NCBI GenBank assembly: GCA_041521345.1
Contig: JBGOHB010000001.1
Direction: 5' to 3' (one strand)
Length of the DNA stretch: 64,000 bases
Source: Virgibacillus_N oceani_A
GTDB lineage: Bacteria > Bacillota > Bacilli > Bacillales > Amphibacillaceae
Part shown: one piece after another, positions 17,623-25,627 of the stretch
Layout of the letters: every line of letters begins with the position of its first letter
How positions within the stretch are numbered: the stretch's first letter is position 1
The notes under the pieces: generated by a model
Database searches by the model: none
The model's input: only the letters and a program-made list of their open reading frames with translations
Told to the model about the DNA's origin: nothing
Position numbers and translations under genes: made by a program

Positions 17623-17866
17623 TTTCAATCGCTCTCCTTTCCTCGTCAAGTTTTTCGGAAGTTATTTCCTTATTATTCTCTTCATAAGATTGTACCAATG
17701 TTTCAACAGAGGAGATTAATACGCGTAAATCAAGATAGACAAGGTCCACCCCTGCGATGGATATAACTAAATCGCCTTTAATAGCTACCCCTTTATCAAG
17801 AATGACATCCAATACATCTATTAACCCTACTTCTTTATCTTGAATCGTTTCTTTAACTGAAGGCAT
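17588..17866 (-). CDS. gvpS: Gas-vesicle minor shell protein GvpS
   Basis: A 92-residue GvpA-family paralogue. The core is LIDVLDVILDKGVAIKGDLVISIAGVDLVYLDLRVLISSVETL, with a charged C-terminal helix. Position between gvpL and gvpK matches gvpS of the Priestia megaterium operon. It overlaps the start of gvpK. Confidence 0.88.
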   Translation of the reverse strand: MPSVKETIQDKEVGLIDVLDVILDKGVAIKGDLVISIAGVDLVYLDLRVLISSVETLVQSYEENNKEITSEKLDEERRAIENATGKAGKWRD

Positions 17867-17884
17867 AAAACTTCCCTCACTTTT

Positions 17885-18697
17885 TTAAGCCTTTGCCAGA
17901 CTGGAGAAATGATAAACAGGCCAAGGCCCTGTCGCTTCCATGTTTAACCCGGACTCGCCCAGTTTCTTTTCTATTTTCATTACTTCAGCCACAAAACCTT
18001 CCACTTCTGAGTCTTCCAGCAGGTATACACTGTTCCAGCTCATATTGTCTTTCCGGCCTGTCGCATCCTTGCCCAGCGTTTTTTTTATGTCTGCCTGTAC
18101 AGCCATTGCAGCCAGCTCATCATGGATTTTCCCGCAGCGGTCGTTCAGTTCTTTTTCCATCTTTTTTGCTGCTAGTTTATCTATTTTCTTTCTTTCAAAA
18201 AACTGTTTTCCCGGTGAAAGTTCTTTGAGTTCCTCTTGTTTTTGTTTTATGACAGGATTGTTTTCATGGACCTGTTTTTTCAGTTTTTTTTCATCGTAGA
18301 ATATTTTCAGATTCCACTCTTCTTTACCGGTAATTTCTTTAAATGTATCTAGTAAATCAGCTGCCTGAATGGAGATCGTTTCTAGTAAACTTTCTTCATT
18401 GTTATAAATGGTACAAAATGAGAGAGGGATAGCTGTATATCGCTGATTCAAGAGCATCAGAATTTCGTGATGGTGATATGCTTTTTTCTGCAGCCAATCC
18501 AGATCGTTATTGATTTTATCTTCTATGACTTCCTCGGTGTAAGCATCAGGGTCAAGCTGTGAAACGATCGCTGTAATGCTGTCCACCGGCAGCGTAAAGA
18601 TATCTTCAGTTTCATCAAATCCCTCATGCTCCGGAAGCGAAGCCTTATCCAGTTCCTCTGATGGAATAAATCCGTATAAGTAAATTTTTTTCTTCAT
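17885..18697 (-). CDS. gvpL: Gas-vesicle assembly protein GvpL (GvpL/F family)
   Basis: A 270-residue GvpL/GvpF family protein: KKIYLYGFIP at the N-terminus, the central FCTIYNNEESLLETI and long helical part, and the C-terminal ATGPWPVYHFSSL motif shared with GvpF. The chosen ATG at 18697 gives a protein beginning MKKKIYLYG and starts 6 bases after the gvpG stop. An in-frame start at 18736 would overlap gvpG. GvpF and GvpL interact with shell subunits during assembly. Confidence 0.88.
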   Translation of the reverse strand: MKKKIYLYGFIPSEELDKASLPEHEGFDETEDIFTLPVDSITAIVSQLDPDAYTEEVIEDKINNDLDWLQKKAYHHHEILMLLNQRYTAIPLSFCTIYNNEESLLETISIQAADLLDTFKEITGKEEWNLKIFYDEKKLKKQVHENNPVIKQKQEELKELSPGKQFFERKKIDKLAAKKMEKELNDRCGKIHDELAAMAVQADIKKTLGKDATGRKDNMSWNSVYLLEDSEVEGFVAEVMKIEKKLGESGLNMEATGPWPVYHFSSLAKA

Positions 18698-18702
18698 ATC
18701 TA

Positions 18703-18963
18703 TCACTCTTTCCTTTGCTTCACTAATTCTTCCCATTGTTCAAGCTCTTGTCTTTTAGCAATCTCATAACGTGCCAGCAGTTCTTCTTCCTGTTGTTCAT
18801 AATCTTCCTGTGGTATTTCACCCAACTCATAGCTCATTTGTAATTGCACTAGTTTCTTTTGGATGGTGGGTAGGTCGTACATCTCCCTGTCGACTTCTTC
18901 CTGTACTTTTTCCCCGACTGTTTTCACCAGTTTTAGTGGACCGGTCACCAGTTTATGCAACAT
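18703..18963 (-). CDS. gvpG: Gas-vesicle protein GvpG
   Basis: An 86-residue mostly helical, strongly charged protein with the GvpG hallmark (LHKLVTGPLKLVKTVGEKVQEEVDREMYD...). Its start codon overlaps the gvpF stop codon by one base, so translation is coupled. GvpG is an assembly factor acting with GvpF and GvpL. Confidence 0.9.
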   Translation of the reverse strand: MLHKLVTGPLKLVKTVGEKVQEEVDREMYDLPTIQKKLVQLQMSYELGEIPQEDYEQQEEELLARYEIAKRQELEQWEELVKQRKE

Positions 18964-19718
18964 TATGCTTCCTCCACAGTTAATCGGATATTGATAAAAT
19001 TATATGCTGGCCATGGGCCTGTATAATTGAATTCCGTATAATCCTTCCATTTCTCATGTGCTATGTTTACCATTTCATCAAATGCTGCTTCTTTCTCGCG
19101 GTCGATTAAAAAGGATGCATTAAGCAGCATTGTTTCACTGATCGGTTCATTTGTTGCCGCCGCTTCTGCCTGAATTTCCAACGGTTTAAAAATATCTGCT
19201 TCCACTTCCTGTTGCATACTGGTGACCATTTTTTTGGCTGCGTCACCCAATTGAATCCTTTCATAATAGCCCGCCGCTTTTGATTTATGCTGTACATTTT
19301 GGGCTATCTTTTCCACCTGCGGATTTTGCTGTACCCGTTGTTCCATCCAATCCTTTTTGCCGATCACCTTTAATCCTACTTCTATTTTCCCTTTAAATTT
19401 TGGAAAAAGAGCTTCAAATTGTGGATACAGATTTTCCAGTAATACTTCTACGTCCTCTCTCGACTTGAAGATATTTCCGAAACTGATAGGGATCACTGTA
19501 TCGTTTGTCTCCATTACTTTGGATATAATATCCTGGTGCATCATCAAATTTTCTTTATTAGGATGATAGATCTTCATGGGAACCTCTGCAGCCACCATTG
19601 CTGCATCTCGATAATGAAGCGAAAAAGTTTTCCTTGTATCCCCTTCCAGTTCAACATCCCCAAATGTTGCTTCTTCATTTGCCTGTATTCCGCAAAATAC
19701 ATATATCCCTGTTTCCAT
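18963..19718 (-). CDS. gvpF: Gas-vesicle assembly protein GvpF (GvpL/F family)
   Basis: A 251-residue GvpL/F protein: GIYVFCGIQ at the start, VIPISFGNIF (~96-105), and FNYTGPWPAYNFINIRL at the C-terminus. The related gvpL product shows the same layout. The gene starts only 20 bases after the gvpR stop, which leaves no room for gvpN, the ATPase gene found here in Priestia megaterium. Confidence 0.9.
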   Translation of the reverse strand: METGIYVFCGIQANEEATFGDVELEGDTRKTFSLHYRDAAMVAAEVPMKIYHPNKENLMMHQDIISKVMETNDTVIPISFGNIFKSREDVEVLLENLYPQFEALFPKFKGKIEVGLKVIGKKDWMEQRVQQNPQVEKIAQNVQHKSKAAGYYERIQLGDAAKKMVTSMQQEVEADIFKPLEIQAEAAATNEPISETMLLNASFLIDREKEAAFDEMVNIAHEKWKDYTEFNYTGPWPAYNFINIRLTVEEA

Positions 19719-19738
19719 TATTCCATCCTCCAGTCACT

Positions 19739-20002
19739 TCATGAATGTTCTACTTTACTTCGATAACGAATATCCAGTCTTTTAAAAGAAGTGACTTCTT
19801 TATTATCGTTCACCTCAACTTCATAAATGCCAACCATTTCATCTTTGGCATATTTCTTCATATATTCCTTTTCTTCAATCACCTCAAGTGTTATCTTCCA
19901 GCCTCCTTCTTCACCCTGTTCCACGGCAGTTATTTTATGTGGTGGGGCTACATGTTCCTTAAAAAATTCATTTACATTTTGCATTACCTCTTTAATTTCC
20001 AT
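19739..20002 (-). CDS. gvpR: Gas-vesicle protein GvpR (GvpO family)
   Basis: An 87-residue GvpO/GvpR-family protein: VNEFFKEHVAPPHKITAVEQGEEGGWKITLEVIEEKEYM and EMVGIYEVEVN..VTSFKRLDIRYRS are typical. The ATG at 20002 follows AGGAGG by 6 bases and is clearly better than the upstream ATG at 20023. A strong hairpin (20026-20059) separates it from the shell gene. Confidence 0.87.
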   Translation of the reverse strand: MEIKEVMQNVNEFFKEHVAPPHKITAVEQGEEGGWKITLEVIEEKEYMKKYAKDEMVGIYEVEVNDNKEVTSFKRLDIRYRSKVEHS

Positions 20003-20025
20003 TGCCCGCCTCCTGTGCATCAATA

Positions 20026-20059
20026 GCAGAAAGAAGCTTGTTAATTAGCTTCTTTCTGC
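20026..20059 (-). promoter_or_regulatory. Intercistronic hairpin after the main shell gene
   Basis: A perfect 13-bp stem (gcagaaagaagct with agcttctttctgc) and 8-base loop, between the shell gene stop (20066) and the gvpR ribosome-binding site. No T-run follows on the leftward transcript, so it is not a standard terminator. Its position fits a partial terminator or a mRNA 3'-end stabiliser that raises shell-protein mRNA over that of the assembly genes. Confidence 0.7.
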
Positions 20060-20065
20060 CTTTTA

Positions 20066-20332
20066 TTAGATACTGAATTGTCCACTCCGTTCATTTTCCT
20101 GGTCTTGTAGGGAAAGTCCTTCTTCCTCCACATCATCCCGCAGCAGACCAACTGCCTCTGCGTAGCGTAACCATGTATCAACACTGGCAATAACTACTCT
20201 TGCCTCTACAGTCAGAATTTCGATACCTACCACAGAAACTCGGGCATAGGCATCAATAACGATCCCCTTATCAAGAATACGATCAATTACTTCTGCCAAA
20301 CTTGAACTGTCTGTCGACTTTTGAACTGCCAT
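20066..20332 (-). CDS. gvpA: Main gas-vesicle shell protein (GvpA/GvpB)
   Basis: An 88-residue GvpA-family protein. The core SSSLAEVIDRILDKGIVIDA and ILTVEARVVIASVDTWLRYAEAVGLL is the canonical amphipathic alpha-beta-beta-alpha subunit that forms the vesicle wall ribs. By position it equals gvpB of Priestia megaterium, which is the shell gene needed for vesicles there. It is the only major shell gene here; gvpJ and gvpS encode the minor relatives. Confidence 0.93.
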   Translation of the reverse strand: MAVQKSTDSSSLAEVIDRILDKGIVIDAYARVSVVGIEILTVEARVVIASVDTWLRYAEAVGLLRDDVEEEGLSLQDQENERSGQFSI

Positions 20333-20355
20333 GATTCATTCTCCTCTCCATGTAG

Positions 20356-20829
20356 TTAAAGATCATTTGTGTCAGATAGATTTTTTACATCAGATGACTT
20401 TTTCACTTCTGCAGGTCCTTTGATGTCCGAAGCGCCTTTAATATTGGAAATTCCTTTAATATCTGAAATCCCCTTGAGGTGTTGAACACCTTTTATTTTT
20501 CTATCCTCATTATTGGAGAAATCAACTTCTTCCTGAAACGCTTCGCCTGTTTCTTTTGCTTTTTTCAACTTGTCTCTGAGAGTCAACAAAACTTCCTGTG
20601 TTTTCTCTTTTGCTTGCTCTGCTTTGTTGTGTGCTTTCTCAGTATTTTCTGTTTTCCTTGTTTCCAGTTTGCCGGCAACCTTTTCTACTTTGGATTGGGC
20701 TTTTTCTTCTATTTTTTCAGCAGACTGTTCCTGTGCTTTTTCTTTTAATTTTTCTTTCCATTCATCAGGTGCTTTTTCCACTGCTTTTTTAGCTATTTTT
20801 CCTGCGGCTTTTTTAACTGGACCAGCCAT
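20356..20829 (-). CDS. gvpQ: Gas-vesicle protein GvpQ-like, Lys/Glu-rich
   Basis: A 157-residue protein placed just before the shell gene, as gvpQ is in Priestia megaterium. The N-terminal half is a Lys/Glu-rich helical region (KKAAGKIAKKAVEKAPDEWKEK, repeated KA/EK). The C-terminal half holds six or seven imperfect repeats of the form K-G-I-S-D-I (GISDIKGISNIKGASDIKG). GvpQ is reported as dispensable. Identification rests on position and composition. Confidence 0.72.
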   Translation of the reverse strand: MAGPVKKAAGKIAKKAVEKAPDEWKEKLKEKAQEQSAEKIEEKAQSKVEKVAGKLETRKTENTEKAHNKAEQAKEKTQEVLLTLRDKLKKAKETGEAFQEEVDFSNNEDRKIKGVQHLKGISDIKGISNIKGASDIKGPAEVKKSSDVKNLSDTNDL

Positions 20830-20832
20830 TTT

Positions 20833-20949
20833 CTACCTTCTTTCCATAAAATTAGATATCCCGGCAGCACTCCCAATTAAAATGAGAAACAGATTTTCCA
20901 GCCAATTTATTGCTTTGGCTCCCGCATTTTCATCTGAAGAAGGGTTCAT
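20833..20949 (-). CDS. Possible 38-residue membrane peptide at the head of the gvp operon
   Basis: An ATG at 20949 opens a 38-residue frame (MNPSSDENAGAKAINWLENL..., ending NFMERR) with one hydrophobic stretch of ~16 residues. It stops 3 bases before the gvpQ start, which is operon-like spacing. By position it could be a gvpP-like gene. Against it: no ribosome-binding site is visible, a stop codon lies directly upstream, and a small hairpin (20968-20990) precedes it. The remaining sequence up to 21355 holds the gvp promoter region, but I could not fix a promoter. Confidence 0.4.
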   Translation of the reverse strand: MNPSSDENAGAKAINWLENLFLILIGSAAGISNFMERR

Positions 20950-21385
20950 GTTTTACTGTTGTTTTTTGTTCGGATAATGAATCACCGAACTTTTTATTAT
21001 TTAATTTACAGGTAGATAACCTTTTCAAGCATTTTCCAAACGTATTATTCAAATTTCTTCAGAATACTTCCATCATTTTCTATTTATTTAACAAAAAGAA
21101 TGCGTCTTGTAACCGGGATTAATCTATCATTTCGGACAATTTATTAGTTACATTTATCTACTGTTTCAGTATTATTAAGAAAAGATTACATTGCGAATTT
21201 CTATGCAGAGGTGATTTAATGACATGAAAATCCTACTATTTTTTCTGCCAGACTTTCATGGGACAATAATTCAAAAGTGTTCAAACATTTGGCAAAATGT
21301 TATGATATATAGTGTAAAGGCTTGTTAAACATAGAATACCTTAAGCGATAATCAAATGTTGCAGATCTGGAAAGGAGCAACTTTA

Positions 21386-22351
21386 GTGTCTAAAAAGAAC
21401 CACTATAATATTTTTCCAATTATAGTAGATGTAACTTCAAGTTTAAAAACAGTCAACTTTTATTTAGTCGAAACTGGGAAATCACTCATGTTGGTAGATG
21501 CCGGGTTAAACAATGATGATAACAAAAAGGCATTACATACCGTTCTACAGAAAAATAGATTCTCTTTGGAGGATCTTTCAGAAATTGTTCTAACTCACAA
21601 TCATGTCGACCACGTTGGGCTAGTCAATTGGATTACCGAAAACCACTCCATCCCTGTATATGCTTCCGAGGAAGCCATCCCCCGTTTGAAAAGGGATCGT
21701 GATTTTCTCGAGATGAGATTGGACTTCTTTGCGGAACTCTACAAAGAAATGGGGTGTGGCAAGACAGGAGATATACAAGCAGCTTATTTGAAAAAGGCTA
21801 TTGAAAAAAATAGCTCAAAATCAATAAAACCTGATGTGACACCACTCGGGAATGAGCATGAGAATTTTGAAATTATAAAAGTACCAGGGCATGCCCCGGA
21901 TCAAATCGCATTGTTTGATGAAAAGGAACGAGACCTTTTTGCCGGTGATTTGTTAATTAACCACATTTCCAGTAATGCTTTAATTGAGCCAGATCCATCA
22001 GGCAGACGCCTTCCAACTGTAAGTCAGCATAAAAAGTCACTGGAGACTGTCCGGGACTTAAATGTGAAAAGCGTATATTCAGGTCATGGCAAAGTTATAG
22101 AAGAACCGAATGAATTGATTCATAAGCGATTGGCCGGTATTGACAGGAAAGCAGGAAAAGTAATTGAAAGTATTAGGGAAGGTTTTGGAACGGGAAGTGA
22201 AATAGCCCAATCTATTTATGGCAAGGTTTATGTCAGTCAATTTTCTTTAGTGATGTCGGAAGTAATCGGACATCTTGATTATCTGGAAAACAGGCAGCAG
22301 ATCACAAAAGAAATGAAAAATGGTGCTTGGCATTATGCAGTAACAAGTTGA
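21386..22351 (+). CDS. MBL-fold metallo-hydrolase
   Basis: A 321-residue metallo-beta-lactamase-fold protein. The metal motif is HNHVDHVG (~76-83), followed by PGHAPDQ (~170), AGDLL (~190) and SGHG (~233), so the binuclear site looks complete. A C-terminal winged-helix-like extension (~240-321) is typical of the YflN/LACTB2-like group. The GTG at 21386 is preferred because AAAGGAG lies 8 bases before it; an ATG at 21356 lacks a site. The substrate is unknown. Confidence 0.9.
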   Translation: MSKKNHYNIFPIIVDVTSSLKTVNFYLVETGKSLMLVDAGLNNDDNKKALHTVLQKNRFSLEDLSEIVLTHNHVDHVGLVNWITENHSIPVYASEEAIPRLKRDRDFLEMRLDFFAELYKEMGCGKTGDIQAAYLKKAIEKNSSKSIKPDVTPLGNEHENFEIIKVPGHAPDQIALFDEKERDLFAGDLLINHISSNALIEPDPSGRRLPTVSQHKKSLETVRDLNVKSVYSGHGKVIEEPNELIHKRLAGIDRKAGKVIESIREGFGTGSEIAQSIYGKVYVSQFSLVMSEVIGHLDYLENRQQITKEMKNGAWHYAVTS

Positions 22352-22403
22352 ACAACAGATAACATGCCGGAGACAACTGCCCAAAAACCCTTTTAAAATA
22401 AAA

Positions 22404-22447
22404 AAGCGTGTTACCTCCACCAATTCTGATGGCAGGTACCACGCTCA
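22404..22447 (+). terminator. Shared terminator of the MBL gene and the first 30-residue peptide gene
   Basis: An imperfect long stem: agcgtg-t-tacctcca pairs with tggcaggta-c-cacgct. It has A-runs before and T-rich sequence after, so it can work in both directions. A diverged copy occurs at ~24445-24490. Confidence 0.65.
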
Positions 22448-22499
22448 TTTATTAATTAATTGGGTTTTTGTCACCACATTTATCTATCTCCATTCCCTC

Positions 22500-22592
22500 T
22501 CACTCAGGAATCAATTCATCGTGAATTTCCATTTTATTTACAAAAACATGCAGACAGACACAGAATAAGGAATACGTCAATATCCAAACCAT
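22500..22592 (-). CDS. 30-residue hydrophobic peptide, copy 1
   Basis: The ATG at 22592 has a near-perfect ribosome-binding site (AGGAGGGG, 7 bases upstream) and opens a 30-residue frame. Residues 2-18 are hydrophobic (VWILTYSLFCVCLHVFV) and the tail is charged (NKMEIHDELIPE). A second gene at 24544-24636 encodes the same peptide with five substitutions and identical length. A TATAAT box at 22820-22825 (minus strand) may be its -10, which would give a leader of ~220 bases. Size and layout recall type I toxins or small spore membrane peptides; the function is unknown. Confidence 0.6.
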   Translation of the reverse strand: MVWILTYSLFCVCLHVFVNKMEIHDELIPE

Positions 22593-22986
22593 TTAAGTCC
22601 CCTCCTGTTATGAATTAATGATACCCAAAGATAACCTACATCAAATTGCAGCCACCATTAAACCAGAACCATGCTTGTCCCAATTCATCTCATTTTACCA
22701 TCCACATTGAATTGGGTATCAGCCATAGTTTATTACGGGACTTCCCCCATTTTCATTGCTTTTGGAATTTAAAGTATGGAGACGTCATGTTACCGCAATT
22801 TTTTCTTATCTTTACTTATATTATACCAAAAAGTACAGGCTGAAAAAATATAAATCAACAATGAGATATGACATGTTTTTGACGATACTTCCTCCGAAAT
22901 TAATGAATCTGGCTGAATTTGAATTCGGCCTATTTTCACTGAACTATCGGATTATTTACCCCATGGACTTTCCTTGATTTATCATT

Positions 22987-23106
22987 TTATTTACCCATCT
23001 CATTAAGTCCAATAATGTCTGCCTTACTTTTTACTATAGTGTTTGCAATCTCATCCAGGCTATTCTTTCTATGACGAATATTGAAAGTCATGACGAAAAA
23101 CTCCAT
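22987..23106 (-). pseudogene. Truncated endonuclease/exonuclease/phosphatase-family gene
   Basis: The ATG at 23106 follows GAAGGA and encodes 39 residues: MEFFVMTFNIRHR...IVKSKADIIGLNE then stop. This is the first strand-helix-strand of the EEP fold, including the metal-ligand Asn in TFNIRH and Glu in GLNE, but the other ~200 residues are missing. It is a gene start left behind by deletion, abutting another remnant at 23246. Confidence 0.6.
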
Positions 23107-23245
23107 TATTAATCCTTCTTTCACTTCGTATGATGTCCAGAATATAAATTCCATAAAGAAACAATCTAAATCTAATTCCTGGATCTGTTTACAGATTAGA
23201 GGCAATCTTTTCATCGAAATCTTCCTTTTTGGAAATGCACTCGCC

Positions 23246-23481
23246 AGGCTGTACAGTGTAATGCATTCGCATGAAGGAAATTTCCTTGTGGCAGATGCCA
23301 AACCAGAGTATGAGTTTATTGCTGAAGGAACACCTACCACCCGGGAGACGGCTCACATGGTTCCTTGCACGAAAGTAATGCTATTGTGCCGCTGATTGTA
23401 ACGGGTACAGACTCAAATCCAGGATATAATCGATTGATTGATATGAAAGACTGGATACAGAGACTTATTCAAGGTGGGTAG
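23246..23481 (+). pseudogene. C-terminal remnant of an alkaline-phosphatase/phosphodiesterase-family gene
   Basis: Two overlapping rightward frames read NFLVADAKPEYEFIAEGTPTT and then, after a one-base shift, GSHGSLHESNAIVPLIVTG...IDMKDWIQRLIQGG ending in TAG at 23479-23481. SHGS...VPLI is the C-terminal metal-site block of the alkaline-phosphatase-superfamily (nucleotide pyrophosphatase type) enzymes. The N-terminal ~300 residues are absent and the frame is broken, so it is a remnant. Confidence 0.55.
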
Positions 23482-23636
23482 CTTCACCCCAAGTCATTTC
23501 AGTGAGCTTTGAATTCCATTCAAAAAGTAAAACAAAAGCTATAGGAGTCTCATAATACCCACCAAACTTTTTCATTGCCATCCTCTCTTTTCTCCTCCAT
23601 AATTTACAATAAAAGATGCAGAACGGAGGAGAAATA

Positions 23637-24377
23637 ATGCTTAGAAAGCTTGATGCAGGGAATCATACAGAGCCACCTAAAGGATATTTTACAATCAAAA
23701 GAATCCACCCTGGAAAAATTTGCAAAACGGATACAGAAGACTTTGCTTCTGGCCCTCTTTCCAATATCGATCATGCCTTCATGAAAAATGGATTAACAAT
23801 TAAAATGCATGATCATGTGAACGATGAAATTTTAAGCTATGTCTGGGAAGGGATCTCCTATCACAAAGACTCGGCTGGACTTGAAGATGCAATTAAAAAA
23901 GGCAGATTAATGTTCATGAATGCCGGAGAAAGCTTCTGGCATGAAGAAAAGGCAAAAAATGAGGACGTCGAAATGCTGCAAATTTTCGTCAGGCCTTGTG
24001 ACCCACACCTCCCACCAAATATTCAATTTCATGGAAAGCCGCTATCTAATGATGACTGGTATCTTATGGCAGATCCGGATGGAATTGATGCACCTCTGAC
24101 AGTTAGACAAAATACCTATATTTTTGATGCCCACCCAAAAGCCGGGAAAACACTGAAAATTCCTGTTCATGAAGGTCTTAAACCTTTTCTCTATGTAATG
24201 CAGGGTGAAATCACAATAGGAGACCTAACCCTTGGAAAGTATGAAGCTGTCACTGACCTTGAACAGGATCTTCCGCCAATTACAGCAACTAAAGATGCAA
24301 CGATTGTATTATTTTTGGTTGATATGAACGCGCCAATGACGCTTGACGGGACCATCAGCGGAATTCAAAATCAGTGA
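23637..24377 (+). CDS. Pirin-like bicupin protein
   Basis: A 246-residue protein with two cupin barrels, of pirin (YhhW/YhaK-like) type. The N-terminal cupin carries the expected metal-type ligands: MHDHVNDEILSYVWEG (~61-76) and FWHEEKAKNEDVEMLQIFV (~105-123). The ATG at 23637 follows GGAGG; an ATG at 23616 has no site. Pirins can act as quercetinase-like dioxygenases or redox-sensing regulators; the role here is unknown. A decayed copy of its last ~100 bases lies at 34191-34316 beyond the mnx operon. Confidence 0.85.
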   Translation: MLRKLDAGNHTEPPKGYFTIKRIHPGKICKTDTEDFASGPLSNIDHAFMKNGLTIKMHDHVNDEILSYVWEGISYHKDSAGLEDAIKKGRLMFMNAGESFWHEEKAKNEDVEMLQIFVRPCDPHLPPNIQFHGKPLSNDDWYLMADPDGIDAPLTVRQNTYIFDAHPKAGKTLKIPVHEGLKPFLYVMQGEITIGDLTLGKYEAVTDLEQDLPPITATKDATIVLFLVDMNAPMTLDGTISGIQNQ

Positions 24378-24443
24378 ACTTATTTCAGGCTGAGAAATAA
24401 AAGGCTCATGGAGTTTATTTTTGAGGATCGTAAAAGGATAAAA

Positions 24444-24850
24444 TAAGAAATCGTGATACCCCATCTGTTCTGATGCCAGGTATCACGCCCATTTATTCAT
24501 TAATTAGGGTTTAAAATCAATTTTTCTATCTCTACATTCCCTCTCACTTAGGAATCAATTCATCTTGAATTTCCATTTTATTCACAAAAACATGCAAACC
24601 TAGACAGAATAAGGAACACGTCAAAATCCAAACCATTTCTGTCCCTTCCTGTTATAAATTAATGATACTTAAAGATAATCCACACGAAATTGCAGGCACC
24701 ATAAAACGGAATTTCCCTATTTTCATTGCTTCTGCAACATAAAGTATTGGAGACGTTACGTTACCGCAATTTTCCCTTACCTTTCCTTATATTATACAAA
24801 AATGTGGAGACTAAAAAAACATAATTAAACAATGGGACTTGACTTGTTTA
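24444..24850. repeat. Duplicated cassette, copy B
   Basis: A diverged second copy of 22404-22880 in the same orientation: hairpin (24450-24490), 30-residue peptide gene, a shorter leader, and a TATAAT box at 24791-24796 (minus strand). The two copies bracket the EEP and phosphatase remnants and the pirin-like gene. Confidence 0.75.
24544..24636 (-). CDS. 30-residue hydrophobic peptide, copy 2
   Basis: The ATG at 24636 follows AGGAAGGG and encodes a 30-residue peptide beginning MVWILTCSLFCLGLHVFV, with the tail NKMEIQDELIPK. It differs from copy 1 by five residues (Y/C, V/L, C/G, H/Q, E/K) and by nine bases, with no insertion or deletion in the reading frame, whereas the flanking sequence has several. 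That supports translation. Confidence 0.58.
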   Translation of the reverse strand: MVWILTCSLFCLGLHVFVNKMEIQDELIPK

Positions 24851-25560
24851 GTCTGAAAATACAAAGGGTTGAATATTAAAAGCATCACTTGTTGTTTCTT
24901 ATTAAGCTCCTGTTTCTGTAAAGCGCTTAATTCGATTGCCGATTTAAATGCCACCTAAAACCTGATTTAGGTAAACATCTTTATCCCATTAGCTCTTGCT
25001 ATACGCCCTATTAAATTATATACACAAAGAAGATTCTTAATCCCCTAAACCAATAGTTGTTGAAGTAATTAATGGAGAATTTCGTTCCCAGCGTTTTTAA
25101 CTAACAGTGCTTTAAATACTTTCTAGAGTTTGATTAAAAATGCCACAACTAGAAAATATTTAAGAGTCATTTTTTCTCTTTGGAAAAGATAAGAGAGAGT
25201 TTCTATGGATAGCCCTTTTATAATAGCGGCGGGGGCAGCAATAGTAGCTAAACCTACTTCCACATATCTATCACCATCATAATGTGTTCTTTATAGTGAG
25301 AAGTCTTAAAGATTTTTGGATCGACTTTTGAATGAATACAAAGCTTTATATTTGCATCTTTTATCTTCTTAGCTGCAAATTTCACTTTTAACAAAGATGC
25401 CAGTAGTCCATTGTCATATACGGCTTAGTTTAATAAATCTTTATCATTTTTCTTTTCCCCTAAAATACTATTGCCCTGACTTCTATAGATTTTGCCAATA
25501 AGTTCACTAGTTGTTTATTCCATTCTATAGTATGCAGGGAAAGGAAAAAGACATGTGTAC
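24851..25560. other. Gene-poor stretch before the mnx block
   Basis: About 700 AT-rich bases with no frame over ~60 codons that looks coding. The minus strand has a short hydrophobic stretch near 25135-25245 (AAPAAIIKGLSIETLSYLF) bounded by stops, which may be a remnant of a membrane-protein gene. I cannot identify it. Confidence 0.4.
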
Positions 25561-25582
25561 CTTTCAAAGTGAATAGAACTAA

Positions 25583-25591
25583 CATATCCTA
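25583..25591 (+). promoter_or_regulatory. Sporulation-type -10 box (CATANNNTA) before the His-rich gene
   Basis: CATATCCTA fits the -10 pattern of sigma-K promoters (CATANNNTA) and lies 37 bases before the start codon. No AC at the usual -35 distance is seen, so support is from the -10 alone. Confidence 0.4.
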
Positions 25592-25627
25592 ATTAGTGAA
25601 TGGATTTGTTAGATAGGAGGTAAAAAA

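Larger units (their letters stand above)
22404..22880. repeat. Duplicated non-coding/small-peptide cassette, copy A
   Basis: This stretch matches 24444-24850 in the same orientation at roughly 80-85% by eye, including the terminator hairpin, the 30-residue peptide gene, its leader and a TATAAT box. Copy A carries an extra ~75 bases in the leader (about 22660-22735), which contain an inverted repeat cccaattca / tgaattggg. Confidence 0.75.
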
